A stretch of DNA of 64,000 bases from Collinsella sp. OM04-5 (GTDB lineage Bacteria > Actinomycetota > Coriobacteriia > Coriobacteriales > Coriobacteriaceae), in assembly GCF_003439125.1 (NCBI RefSeq), contig NZ_QSUU01000006.1, forward strand, positions 1 to 64,000, given 5' to 3'. Positions 8,229 through 21,388 of this stretch are shown here, in pieces. A model generated the notes under the pieces. The model was not told where the DNA came from, did not search any database, and worked only from the letters and a program-made list of their open reading frames with translations. The stretch's first letter is position 1; every line of letters starts with the position of its first letter. The position numbers and the translations under genes were made by a program.

Positions 8229-9611
8229 CTACAGAGACGCGATCGTTGCGTTTGCGCACTTGAGCGCACCGTCGGTGACGGTAAGCGCCACACCCTGGCC
8301 CTGCTTGTTGCAGAAGCGAGCGTTGAGCGCAACATCATCGACAAAGATGGTCGCGATATCGTCGTCAACGACCAGGCGCACATGATGAGTGCCCTCGCCC
8401 TTAAAGAACAACGGACGCTCGAGGCCCATGTTGTTGACCTGGAACCACGGGTACTGGGGAGCCGGCGTGAACTCGAGCTTGCCCTCGCGCAGGTTGGCGC
8501 GGAACTCATAGGCAAGACCGGTCTCGGCGTCCTCGGCGAACTTGACCGAGAAGCCGGCAGCGTTACCGCCGAGCTCAATGTCGGTATCGAGCAAGTAGGT
8601 GGAGCCGGCGTCTGCAGACAAAACCTGCTCGACCTTGCCCGACTCGCAGGAGAGCTCGAAGGCTTCGACAGCCTTGCCCTCGCCAAAGGCGCCGAGCATG
8701 CTGTCGGGAAGCTTGGTGCCGAGCGTTCCGTCGGCACGCTGAACGATCTCGAGGGGCATGAAGGTACCACCCCACAGGTAAGAGCTGGGGTCGTCGCCCT
8801 CGTCACGCGTAGGAACCCAACCAAAGAGAACGCGACGCTCGCCATCGAATGCGGTGCGAGCGGCGTAGTACGCGCGGCCGTCGAAGGAGTCGTCAGCGGG
8901 GGTAATCCAAGGACCGTTGATGGACTTGGACATGCGGTAACGGGTCTTGTTGCCGTCGCTGTACTCGGAAAAGACGAGGTACCACCAGTCGCCCATCTTA
9001 AAGAGATCAGGCATCTCAAACATGGTGTACAGGCCTGGGTTCCACCAGTCGCCCTGGAACTCCCAGTTGGTCAGATCCTTGGAGGTGAACTTGACCAGGC
9101 GGCCGGTCATCAGACGCTTGTCCTCGCCCACACGCGTGCCGAGGATGAGCATGTACTCTTCGTTCTCCTCATCCCAAAGCACAAAGGGATCGCGCCAGTT
9201 GCGGTCATCGTAACCCTCCTGGGGCGGAAGCAGCGTCTCGGCGATGTTCTTCTCCCACTTGACGGCGTCGTCGCTCGTTGCGTGAAGAAGAACCTGCTTC
9301 ATCAAACGTGCGCGGACCTTATCGCGATTGCAACCAGTGTAGAGCGCATGGTACTTGTCGCCCACCTTAAACACCGTGCCGGCATAAATGTACTGGTCGA
9401 CTTCCTCGTCGCCGCCGCGCTCAAGGCTCTCGCCAAAGTCCTTGTAGTTGACGAAATCCTTGGTCGTAGCGAGTGCCCAGCCAAACGGCTCTCCGAAAGG
9501 TTCGGGGTTACGCGTGTCACGCTGATGATAGAGATAGAACGTGCCGTCCTCGCCGTACGGCATGATGTCGCCTACCCAAATTCCCTCAGGCTGGTAATAC
9601 ACCTTGTGCAT
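8229..9611 (-). CDS. atypical GH32 beta-fructosidase-like protein
   Basis: First gene of the sucrose operon, about 461 residues. It has the GH32 fold signature but an altered first motif: GIWVGDIMPY takes the place of WMNDPNG, keeping an Asp at the nucleophile position. The RDP motif is present in NWRDPFVLW and the acid/base Glu in MFEMPDLFK. A C-terminal beta-sandwich ends with DDDIATIFVDD. Substrate cannot be read from sequence; a phosphorylated or short fructoside is likely from the context. The ATG at 9611 has GGAAAGGAAG upstream, and the GTG at 9629 is less likely. Confidence 0.8.
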   Translation of the reverse strand: MHKVYYQPEGIWVGDIMPYGEDGTFYLYHQRDTRNPEPFGEPFGWALATTKDFVNYKDFGESLERGGDEEVDQYIYAGTVFKVGDKYHALYTGCNRDKVRARLMKQVLLHATSDDAVKWEKNIAETLLPPQEGYDDRNWRDPFVLWDEENEEYMLILGTRVGEDKRLMTGRLVKFTSKDLTNWEFQGDWWNPGLYTMFEMPDLFKMGDWWYLVFSEYSDGNKTRYRMSKSINGPWITPADDSFDGRAYYAARTAFDGERRVLFGWVPTRDEGDDPSSYLWGGTFMPLEIVQRADGTLGTKLPDSMLGAFGEGKAVEAFELSCESGKVEQVLSADAGSTYLLDTDIELGGNAAGFSVKFAEDAETGLAYEFRANLREGKLEFTPAPQYPWFQVNNMGLERPLFFKGEGTHHVRLVVDDDIATIFVDDVALNARFCNKQGQGVALTVTDGALKCANATIASL

Positions 9612-9657
9612 CCGAGACTTCCTTTCCACGACATACTAACTCGGTACAATGGCAAGA

Positions 9658-9694
9658 TATGTCAATCGTTTTCATATGTCAAACGTTTTCATAT
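9658..9694. promoter_or_regulatory. tandem LacI-type operators of the sucrose operon
   Basis: Two near-identical 20-base sites, TATGTCAATCGTTTTCATAT (9658-9677) and the copy with AAACG at 9675-9694, overlap by three bases and lie about 50 bases upstream of the first sucrose gene. The half-site read outward from the central CG is GTTTTCATA. A third copy, ATGTCATACGTTTACATAC, precedes the repressor gene. Confidence 0.75.
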
Positions 9695-9794
9695 CAATAC
9701 GTCTTTTCGCAGTTCCAGTCGTCGGTAAACGGTTGACATATGCCGGCGAACGGTCATCGGAGGCGTTTGAGGAATTCTTTTGGCACAGGATGAA

Positions 9795-10805
9795 CTACGC
9801 GGTTTTGCCCTCAATGAGTTCAACGGGGAGCTTGATATTCGATTCGGGATTATCGCCGTTAATAAGAGCGATGATGGATTGCGCCGCGAGCTCTCCGATG
9901 CGATCGATATCTTGACGTACGGTTGTTAAGTCAGGCATAAACGTCATAGTTCGGCGGGCACCATCCGCGCCCACGACCTTAATATCGTCTGGAGCGCTCA
10001 AGCCGCGCTGCTTCATCACGTTGAGACAGATGGCCGCCATCGTATCGTCTCCCGCAAAGATGCCGTCAATATCGGGGTTCTCATCGAGGATCTTCGCAAC
10101 GACCGCGCCCTTTTCGTCGTCGGGCTTAACGAACTCAACCTCACGGACAAGCGCGGACAAACCGGCCTGCTCAACAACATCGAGGTAGGCATCGGTACGC
10201 TTATTGGCGGGCATGCGCATGCGGCTATTGCTGCGCAGGCACAGGATACGCCTGCAGCCGTCATCAATCAGACGGCGCGTGGCGAGCTCGCCAATGCCAT
10301 AGCTGTCACTTGCAATCTGGACAGAGCCCTCGCCAAGATCGCAGTCGATGCCAACCAGGCTCAAGCCCATCTCGGCATATGCCTCGGCACCGATATTGAG
10401 GGAGTTGACGATGACGCCGTCGACCATATTGCGGCGGAGCATGTCAATATAGGAACGCTCAAGATCGGGTCGATTGGCACTGTTGCACAGCAACATCTTA
10501 AAGCCGTTTTCCGCTAACGTGCGCTCGACCGCCTGCACAACCTGAGCATGGAACGGGCTGCTCACAAAGGGAACGATCATGCCGATAAGGTTCAGACGGC
10601 CGTTGAGCATGGCACGGGCGATATCGTTGGGCGTATAGTTGATGCGCTCCATCGCGGCATGGACCTTATCGCGGGTCTCTTGGCTAATATAGCCGCGATT
10701 ATTAAGCACGCGAGATACCGTAGTAGGCGAAACCCCCGCCACCGCTGCAACTTCCTTGATGCCAGGCTTAGCAGAATCCTTAGAACGAGCGCCCTCGCGA
10801 GCCAT
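9795..10805 (-). CDS. LacI family repressor of the sucrose operon
   Basis: N-terminal LacI helix-turn-helix (IKEVAAVAGVSPTTVSRVLNN) with recognition-helix residues Pro-Thr at the positions equivalent to LacI Tyr17-Gln18, a hinge around NDIARAMLNGR, and a periplasmic-binding-protein-like ligand domain to residue 336. It lies directly upstream of the sucrose operon on the same strand, with matching operator copies before the operon and before itself, so autoregulated sucrose/fructose control is inferred. The ATG at 10805 has GGGGGAGGG upstream; earlier in-frame starts add only seven residues. Confidence 0.88.
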   Translation of the reverse strand: MAREGARSKDSAKPGIKEVAAVAGVSPTTVSRVLNNRGYISQETRDKVHAAMERINYTPNDIARAMLNGRLNLIGMIVPFVSSPFHAQVVQAVERTLAENGFKMLLCNSANRPDLERSYIDMLRRNMVDGVIVNSLNIGAEAYAEMGLSLVGIDCDLGEGSVQIASDSYGIGELATRRLIDDGCRRILCLRSNSRMRMPANKRTDAYLDVVEQAGLSALVREVEFVKPDDEKGAVVAKILDENPDIDGIFAGDDTMAAICLNVMKQRGLSAPDDIKVVGADGARRTMTFMPDLTTVRQDIDRIGELAAQSIIALINGDNPESNIKLPVELIEGKTA

Positions 10806-10825
10806 AGCACCCTCCCCCATCAACA

Positions 10826-10844
10826 TGTCATACGTTTACATACG
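10826..10844. promoter_or_regulatory. operator copy before the sucrose repressor gene
   Basis: ATGTCATACGTTTACATAC matches the sites at 9658-9694 at most positions and lies 21 bases before the repressor start, which fits negative autoregulation. Confidence 0.65.
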
Positions 10845-10954
10845 AACAAAGCATACCCCAACAACAGCGGGAAGACGGTAACGGCACAAGTAAGTAGACG
10901 ACTCATCCAAATAATTAGGAGAGTTCCGCCTAAAGGGTGACTACACAGGACCCC

Positions 10955-11084
10955 CGCCGGGCCGCTTTGGGTTACTTTCCAAAACATTTCCGCAGGACGC
11001 AAAGGGCTCCGCCGCGCGAAGCGCGCAGCGGAGCCCTTTGCATGTCCGAGGACGTTTTGGAAAGTAACCCAAAGCGGCCCGGCG
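10955..11084 (-). terminator. long structured 3' hairpin of the pfl operon (family A)
   Basis: The 130-base element has 30-31-bp outer arms. On the minus strand it reads outer arm, GTCCTC, helix GGAC with GTCC, bulge AT, then a long inner GC stem whose arms start with GCAAAGG and end with CCTTTGC; the opposite strand of the internal loop is TGCGGAAAT. The same internal loop and bulge recur at 36616-36761 with different helix sequences. It ends the pfl transcript and may stop transcription from both sides. Confidence 0.75.
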
Positions 11085-11106
11085 ATCCTGCGGGAGTTAA
11101 ACCCCT

Positions 11107-11358
11107 TTAGAACTTGTCGTGGAAGGTACGCGAAATGACCTCGTCCTGCTGCTCCTTGGTGAGCGTGTGGAAGTTCACGGCATAGCCGGAAACACGGATG
11201 GTCAGTTGCGGGTACTTCTCGGGGTGAGCCTGAGCGTCGAGCAGCGTCTCACGGTTGAAGACGTTGATGTTCAGGTGGTGGCCACCCTTCTCGGCGTAAG
11301 CGTCGAGCATGTGGACCAGGTTATCGGCCTGAGTCTCGGAAACTTCAGAAACCTTCAT
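11107..11358 (-). CDS. grcA: glycyl-radical subunit of a split pyruvate formate-lyase (GrcA/YfiD-like)
   Basis: This 83-residue protein corresponds to the C-terminal domain of pyruvate formate-lyase. It contains [18 protein letters not shown], then [16 protein letters not shown] with the radical glycine at residue 58, and the terminal segment RTFHDKF. E. coli GrcA (about 127 residues) is a spare part that rescues oxygen-damaged PFL; here the main enzyme has no such domain of its own, so this subunit should be essential for activity. The ATG at 11358 has AAGGAG upstream. It is the second gene after pflB, with an 85-base gap containing a perfect hairpin. Confidence 0.9.
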   Translation of the reverse strand: MKVSEVSETQADNLVHMLDAYAEKGGHHLNINVFNRETLLDAQAHPEKYPQLTIRVSGYAVNFHTLTKEQQDEVISRTFHDKF

Positions 11359-11417
11359 AATGTGTCTCCTTCGATCGATAGGCGCCGGCCGAAACCAGCG
11401 CACTAATCAGTAATCGT

Positions 11418-11442
11418 TATTGTTAGTATAGCACTAACAATA
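11418..11442 (-). promoter_or_regulatory. intercistronic hairpin between the two pfl subunits
   Basis: TATTGTTAGT pairs perfectly with ACTAACAATA around a five-base loop. It lies one base after the pflB stop codon and about 60 bases before the glycyl-radical subunit. It is AT-rich, unlike the GC-rich terminators elsewhere, and could set the ratio of the two subunits or protect the upstream mRNA. Confidence 0.65.
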
Positions 11443-11443
11443 G

Positions 11444-13495
<2,052 letters not shown>

Positions 13496-14032
13496 TGTGT
13501 AACCACGCTCCTAGTTACGTGTAATGCGGCGCTCTCTCACACCGCTGCTTATTGAATTCTTGAATGTTAGACCTGCATGACCGGCTTCATTCGCTTTCCG
13601 CCGCACATTAGCACAGGGAAAAACGTTTATTCACCTTGGTCTTGCAACCCTAAACCCAAGATTTCACCCGTTAGTGAAGGATAACATAGCCACCCCCTTC
13701 ATCAGGGCTGTTATATGTTCCTTTTTTTGTGTCATTAGAGCGTTTTCAACAAATCCGCAGGAAACGCGCCCGCCATCAGCTACCGTTCACCGAATTATTT
13801 GATATTTCCCCTTGCCTTTATACGTCCTTCACTCTAGCTGTTATGCCAGCTTTAGCAGGGTAAAGTGCCTCTGAGTAGGCTTTAGGACATGTCTAACGAT
13901 CTGCCCCCAACTTTGCTGGTACCGACGGTGTACGGAGAGTTTTCTAGGCATGTCCCAAAATCTACCGCATAAGGTGTGCATACAGGGGTATCATCTTTTA
14001 CCGAAAATAGTTTCTAGTGTTAGGGGTTTTCG
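13496..14032. other. 537-bp divergent intergenic region between pflB and marR
   Basis: No coding frame with a good start and family sequence was seen. It is AT-richer than its neighbours and must carry the divergent promoters. Two related words, AGGACATGTCT (13886-13896) and AGGCATGTCCC (about 13948-13958), lie some 62 bases apart and could be a paired regulator site. No convincing FNR, Rex or CRP palindrome was found. Confidence 0.5.
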
Positions 14033-14478
14033 GTGGAAGATACCGATTTCCATGAGCTTGGGCGTCAGCTTTTAACTGAGTTTGGCAGCATGCATCAGCG
14101 CATTTCGCGCTTTGCGGACAAAGCTCTCGGCGGCGAGATGGCCGTCATGCGCGCTCTCATGCTCGCCGGCGGTTCGCTCACGCCGAGCGAACTCGCCGAT
14201 CGCGCCTGGGTCTCGAGTGCCCGCATCGCCAATATCTTACGCACTCTCGAAGCCAAGGGCTGGGTCGAGCGCGAGCACTCAAAGACCGACCGTCGTCGTG
14301 TACACGTCACGATGACCGATAAGGGATTCCAGAATCTCGAAATCAAACGTCGGGAATTCGAGGAGCGCACCGCGGCCTTCCTCGAGCAGCTCGGCGAAAC
14401 AGATACCCAAGAGATGGTGCGCCTTCTAAGGCGTTTCAACGAAATTATCGACCGCAATCAAGAAAGGAGAGATGCCGA

Positions 14479-14482
<4 letters not shown>
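14033..14482 (+). CDS. MarR family transcriptional regulator
   Basis: A 149-residue winged-helix regulator. The recognition region is LTPSELADRAWVSSARIANI, followed by the wing segment REHSKTDRRRVHVTMTDKG with the DxRxxxxxLT-like pattern of the family. It starts at a GTG (14033) with TAGGGG upstream and overlaps the next gene by four bases. Overlap with the ABC exporter genes says it controls that operon, probably as a drug- or metabolite-responsive repressor. Confidence 0.88.
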
Positions 14483-16847
<2,365 letters not shown>

Positions 16848-16848
<1 letters not shown>

Positions 16849-18704
16849 TGGCCGACGAGACCAAGACTCAGATTCCCAAGCCCACCCGCCGGCGCGGTCC
16901 CATGGGCCGCATGGGTGGCATGGGCCGCGGCGAAAAGGCCAAGGACTTTAAGGGCACCATGAGGCAGCTACTCGGCTATATCGGTCAGCACAAGATTGCC
17001 GTGTTTGCCGCCGTCGCCTTTGCCGTGTGCTCGGTCATCTTTAACATTGTGGGACCCAAGGTGCTCGGCCAGGTTACGACCAAACTGTTCGAAGGCCTGG
17101 TCTCCAAGGTCAACGGTACCGGCGATGTCAACTTTGCCTGGATCGCCAAGACGCTCGGCTTTTTGCTCTGCCTGTATCTGGCAAGCTCTGTCTGCAGCCT
17201 CATCCAGGGTTGGCTCATGACCGGCGTCACGCAAAAGATTTGCTACCGCATGCGCAAGGAGATCGCCGCCAAGATTGCCGTCGTGCCGATGAGCTACTTC
17301 AACGGCCACAGCAAGGGCGACGTGCTCAGCCGCATCACTAACGATGTCGATACGCTCGGCCAGTCGCTCAACCAGAGCGTGACGCAGCTCATCACGTCGG
17401 TGACGCAGATTATCGGCGTGCTCGTCATGATGCTGTCGATCAGCCTGCCGCTCACCGGCGTTACCGTGCTCACGCTGCCGGCAGCCGCGATTATCCTGAC
17501 CGTGATGATTCCCTTCTCGCAGCCGTACTTCCGCGAGCAACAGCAAGTCCTGGGCGCCGTCAACGGCATTATCGAGGAGGACTTTGCCGGCCAGAACGTT
17601 ATTCAGGTGTTCGACCGCGCCGAGGCCTCAATCGAGGAGTTCGACCGTCAAAACGACCGTCTCTTTATTAGTGGCTGGCGCTCGCAGTTCCTATCGGGCC
17701 TGATGATGCCGCTTATGAGCTTGGTGGGCAACATGGGCTACGTGGGCGTTGTCGTGGTGGGCGCACAGCTCGCGCTGACCGGCAATGCCACGCCCGGCGA
17801 CATCCAGAGCTTTATCCAGTACGTGCGCAACTTTACGCAACCCGTGCAGCAGCTGGGCAACGTGAGCAACACGATGCAGTCGATGGCCGCTGCCACCGAG
17901 CGCGTCTTTGAGTTCCTCGCCGCGCCCGAGGAGGAGCAGAAAGCCGACGCCCAGATTCCCGAGAAGCGCCCCGGCCACGTTGAGTTCGACCACGTCAAGT
18001 TTGGCTACACGCCCGACAAGACCATCATCCACGACTTTAGCTGCGAGGCGCAGCCCGGTCAGACCATCGCCATCGTCGGCCCCACCGGCGCTGGCAAGAC
18101 CACGCTCATTAAGCTGCTGCAGCGCTTCTACGACGTGGACGGCGGCTCGCTGCGTGTCGAGGGCGTCGACGTGCGCGACTGGGATCGCGCGGCGCTGCGC
18201 GGCGAGTTTGCCATGGTGCTGCAGGATACCTGGCTGTTTAACGGCACCATCCGCGAGAACATCCGCTACGGACGTCCCGATGCGACTGACGCCGAGGTCG
18301 AGGCCGCTGCACGCGCCGCACGCTGCGACCACTTTATCCATACGCTCGCCGGCGGCTACGACTTTATGATCAATGAGGAGGGCACCAACCTCTCACAGGG
18401 CCAGCGCCAACTCGTGACCATCGCCCGCGCCATTTTGGCTGACCGTCCGGCGCTGATTTTGGACGAGGCGACTTCCAACGTCGATACCCGTACCGAGGAG
18501 CTTATTCAGCGCGCCATGGATGCGCTGATGCAGGGCCGCACGAGCTTTGTCATCGCGCATCGCCTGTCCACGATCCGCAACGCCGACGTGATCTTGGTGA
18601 TTCGCGACGGCGACATCGTCGAGAAGGGCACGCACGACGAGCTGCTCGCCCAAGGCGGCTTCTACGCCGACCTGTACAATTCGCAGTTCGACGAAGCGGC
18701 GTAA
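16848..18704 (+). CDS. ABC exporter subunit with canonical ATPase site
   Basis: A 618-residue half-transporter with six helices. A Gly/Met/Arg-rich N-terminus (PMGRMGGMGRGEKAKDF) precedes TM1. Walker A is GPTGAGKTT (about 411), the signature LSQGQRQL (about 515) and Walker B LILDEATSNVD with the catalytic Glu present, complementing the Asp variant in its partner. Its ATG shares one base with the preceding stop codon, so the two are translationally coupled and should form a heterodimer. Substrate unknown; multidrug or lipid export is the usual role of this family. Confidence 0.88.
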
Positions 18705-18736
18705 CAACCGGCGGCAAACAACCGCAATACCCAAAG

Positions 18737-18772
18737 AATGGGGGCGCAGGACAACCAGCGCCCCCATTTTTC
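18737..18772 (+). terminator. terminator of the MarR-ABC operon
   Basis: AATGGGGGCGC pairs with GCGCCCCCATT, and the 3' arm runs on into TTTT. It lies about 30 bases after the second ABC gene. Confidence 0.85.
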
Positions 18773-18833
18773 GTTCTGCGGCCCTTGGACCGCATCCCCT
18801 GGAGCCGAATTGACGGTCCTTTCCAGCCCCTGT

Positions 18834-19059
18834 GGGCAAAAAATGGCAAATATGAGTACTGTCACCTTTTTAGTAACAGCCAAAACTGCCCCAAACGACC
18901 TCATTGCGGCCTAGATATGCCTTCAAATTGATCAAAATGCCCGGTAGCATGCTTCTGTGTGCCAACGTTAATGAACATATTTACTGTTGTGTCTATTATC
19001 TTGTAAGATCGATATGATACTACGCTAGCAACAGTACTCATATTTGCCATTTTTTGTCC
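18834..19059. mobile_element. 226-bp element with 29-bp terminal inverted repeats, MITE-like
   Basis: The left end GGGCAAAAAATGGCAAATAT plus GAGTACTGT (18834-18862) is repeated as its reverse complement at 19031-19059 with one mismatch. The interior is AT-rich with no gene. This is the layout of a miniature inverted-repeat transposable element; no clear target-site duplication was seen. It sits between two unrelated plus-strand genes. A bidirectional regulatory or structured-RNA role is the alternative. Confidence 0.65.
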
Positions 19060-19154
19060 ATAGGGTATGCCGCAGAAGATCCAACTTGCTCCAGCGTGCC
19101 GTACGTTGGCCCTCCCCTTCCGGCGAGCGCCGACATTTCCCCAGATAAAACCGA

Positions 19155-19179
19155 CCAAAATAAACCTGTCCCTTTTCGG
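19155..19179 (+). repeat. REP-like hairpin with 13-base loop
   Basis: Stem CCAAAA pairs with TTTCGG (one G-T pair) around the loop TAAACCTGTCCCT. The surrounding word continues for about 15 bases as in the copies on the opposite strand at 21390 and 29778. The rest of 19060-19274 shows only the ribosome-binding region of the next gene. Confidence 0.65.
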
Positions 19180-19274
19180 CAGGTTTCACTTGCACTTTAG
19201 CGTGCGACAGCGGATAATGCCGAGCATTCGAGAATTCGCCAATTGTTGCCGTTAATTGATAAAGGAGGCCCCAT

Positions 19275-20306
19275 ATGGCCATGGAATTCAAGCGCAGGCT
19301 GCCGATCCCCATGGAGATCCGCGAGGAAATGCCGCTTCCCGCCGAGCTTACCGCCAAAAAGCAGGCATTCGACGCCGAGGTCGCCAAGGTCTTTACCGGC
19401 GAGGACGCACGCAAGGCGCTCATCATCGGCCCGTGCTCTGCCGACCGCGAGGACTCGGTGCTTGAGTACATGAACCGACTGGCCAAGGTCGCCGAAGAGG
19501 TCAAGGACAAGCTCATCATCATTCCGCGTGTCTACACCAACAAGCCGCGCACCAAGGGCACCGGCTACAAGGGGCTGCTGCACAACCCCGACCCCGAGGC
19601 GCCCGATGACCTGCTTGAAGGCGTTAAGGCCATCCGCCACATGCACCTGCGCGTCATCGAGGAGACTGGCTTCTTTACCGCCGACGAGATGCTCTACCCG
19701 TCCAACTACCAGTACCTCGTCGACCTGCTGAGCTACGTCGCCGTGGGCGCGCGCTCGGTCGAGAACCAGGAGCATCGTCTGGTGTCGAGCGGCATTTCGG
19801 TGCCTGTGGGCATGAAAAACCCCACCGCCGGTTCCACCACCGTTATGCTCAACTCCATCTACGCCGCCCAGGCACATCAGAGCTTTATCTTCCGCAACTG
19901 GGAGGTCGAGTGCGACGGCAACCCGCTCGCGCACGCCGTTATGCGTGGCTACATCGGTCTCGACGGTCGTACCTACCCCAATTACCACTACGAGCACCTA
20001 GAGCGCCTGGCCGAGCGCTACACCGAGCATGCCGGTTACGCCAACCCGGCGGCGGTCATCGACTGCAACCACGACAACTCGGGCAAGCGCCCGCTGGAGC
20101 AGTACCGCATTTGCAAGGAGGTGCTCGACAGCTGCCGCCGCAACGAGTCCATCTCCAAGCTGGTCAAGGGCTTTATGATCGAGTCTTACCTTGAGGACGG
20201 CAACCAGCCGGTCGATGGTGGGGTCTTTGGTAAGTCGATCACCGACCCGTGCCTGGGCTGGGAAAAGACCGACTACCTCATCCACGAGATCGCAGAGCGG
20301 GTTTAG
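19275..20306 (+). CDS. aroF: 3-deoxy-D-arabino-heptulosonate 7-phosphate synthase, type I
   Basis: First step of the shikimate pathway, joining phosphoenolpyruvate and erythrose-4-phosphate. The AroFGH-type sequence shows LIIGPCSADREDSVLEYMNR, the metal and substrate region around GARSVENQEHR, GMKNPTAGSTTVM, and DCNHDNSGKRP near residue 260. At 343 residues it matches the E. coli enzymes. A strong AAAGGAGG site precedes the ATG at 19275. Which isozyme type (AroF, AroG or AroH) cannot be told from sequence alone. It is a single gene followed by a complex 3' hairpin. Confidence 0.93.
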   Translation: MAMEFKRRLPIPMEIREEMPLPAELTAKKQAFDAEVAKVFTGEDARKALIIGPCSADREDSVLEYMNRLAKVAEEVKDKLIIIPRVYTNKPRTKGTGYKGLLHNPDPEAPDDLLEGVKAIRHMHLRVIEETGFFTADEMLYPSNYQYLVDLLSYVAVGARSVENQEHRLVSSGISVPVGMKNPTAGSTTVMLNSIYAAQAHQSFIFRNWEVECDGNPLAHAVMRGYIGLDGRTYPNYHYEHLERLAERYTEHAGYANPAAVIDCNHDNSGKRPLEQYRICKEVLDSCRRNESISKLVKGFMIESYLEDGNQPVDGGVFGKSITDPCLGWEKTDYLIHEIAERV

Positions 20307-20310
20307 TTAC

Positions 20311-20409
20311 GCGGGCCGCATTTGGACAATCTGACGTTCAACTTCAAGGGCGCGACCAGAAGGTCAGCGCCCTTTCGTTTCACGTCACCTTGTCTCAAAT
20401 GCGGCCCGC
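20311..20409 (+). terminator. 99-base structured 3' element (family B) after DAHP synthase
   Basis: Outer stem GCGGGCCGCATTTG pairs perfectly with CAAATGCGGCCCGC and is extended by GACAA with TTGTC. Inward come an internal loop TCT opposite ACC, a five-base helix GACGT with ACGTC, an internal loop TCAACTTC opposite TCGTTTC, an eight-base helix AAGGGCGC with GCGCCCTT, and an apex GACCAGAAGGTCA. A second element of exactly 99 bases at 44560-44658 has the same loops and apex but different helices. Confidence 0.8.
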
Positions 20410-20506
20410 TCGCTCTGTCCGTCCTCTACCTGCGGCGTTGTCTTGCTCCGGATGCGGCAGTTAGGGACGTTCCTTTTCTGCCGGCAGTCTGGGACATTCC
20501 TTGAGG

Positions 20507-20562
20507 TAGTCGTTGGGGACGCTCTTGTTTGACCAGTCGTTTAAGAACGTCCCCAATGACTA
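20507..20562 (+). repeat. REP-like repeat cluster
   Basis: The 56-base unit begins TAGTCGTTGGGGAC and ends GTCCCCAATGACTA, so its ends are near-inverted. It contains a hairpin (20535-20561) with stem AGTCGTT and AATGACT and loop TAAGAACGTCCCC. Longer or partial copies lie at 44435-44517 and 49448-49488. Bases 20410-20506 and 20563-20670 hold no other feature I can name. Confidence 0.65.
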
Positions 20563-20670
20563 TCTCTCCGCCCCCGTGGGATCGGGGGTCGTCTACCGAA
20601 TGGTTGATGCGGCGGCCCTGCGGCCATGTCACACTCAGAGGTGGCCTGACCCAACCCGGAAGGAGCCTCC

Positions 20671-21321
20671 ATGAGCCTTGACAACGTAGCCCTGCGCGCC
20701 ACCACACTTGATGACCTGACCGGCATCGCCGCCATCTACAACCAGCTGTGGTGCAACACGCTGCGCAACCGCGGCGACGTCGAAGCTGCCGATTTCTGCG
20801 CGCGCTTTAACATCGCCATGCAGCTGCAGCGCTCCCCCATCGCGCTTGTCGCCGAGGCCGAGGGCCGCATTATCGCCGCCTGCTGCATCGGCATCTTCGA
20901 AGACGGCAAGCCGCGTACCAACCCCACGTGGGTACCCTGCTACGACGAGATGTTCGCCCAGGCAACCGAGATGGCGAAGACCGCCGACGCCAAGCTCGAG
21001 GGCTCGCTCTTTGGCGACAGCCGCGAGAAGGCCACGGCCGACCGCTTTGCCGCCACGGGCAATGAGTATGCCCAGGGCCAACTCAACCTCATCATCATCG
21101 TGCCCGAGTGGCAGGGCAAGGGGCTCGGCCGCGCGCTCATCGACCTTGCGCGCGCCGAGCTCGCCCGGGCAGGCTGCACCAAGTTCTTCCTGATGAGCGA
21201 CTGCAGCTCCGACTGGCAGTTCTACGAGCACCTCAACATGAAGCGCATCTTGGAAGATCACAGCCAAGACACCGGCGACGGCTTTATCGTCTACATGTAC
21301 GGAGGCGACACGCAGGATTAG
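20671..21321 (+). CDS. GNAT family N-acetyltransferase
   Basis: A 216-residue acetyl-CoA-dependent acetyltransferase. The C-terminal half contains the acetyl-CoA pyrophosphate loop in VPEWQGKGLGRALID followed by LARAELARAGCTKFFLMSD and a terminal strand with GDGFIVYMYGG. The N-terminal half has a motif with a conserved AAIYNQLWCNT start. A GGAAGGAG site precedes the ATG. Substrate unknown. It stands alone between repeat-rich regions. Confidence 0.85.
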   Translation: MSLDNVALRATTLDDLTGIAAIYNQLWCNTLRNRGDVEAADFCARFNIAMQLQRSPIALVAEAEGRIIAACCIGIFEDGKPRTNPTWVPCYDEMFAQATEMAKTADAKLEGSLFGDSREKATADRFAATGNEYAQGQLNLIIIVPEWQGKGLGRALIDLARAELARAGCTKFFLMSDCSSDWQFYEHLNMKRILEDHSQDTGDGFIVYMYGGDTQD

Positions 21322-21388
21322 CTTGAGTGCCGCCTCACGGGCTTTCTCCAAGACAGCCCAAAGCAATCAGCCACGCCAAAAGGGACAT

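Noticed and set aside
13886-13958. LexA- or FNR-type site from the ACATGTCT/GCATGTCC words
   Set aside because: The words are too short and do not match a complete FNR, Rex or LexA palindrome, so they are only mentioned in the intergenic entry.
18834-19059. Insertion sequence with transposase
   Set aside because: The element is about 226 bases and holds no transposase frame, so only a MITE-like call is supported.
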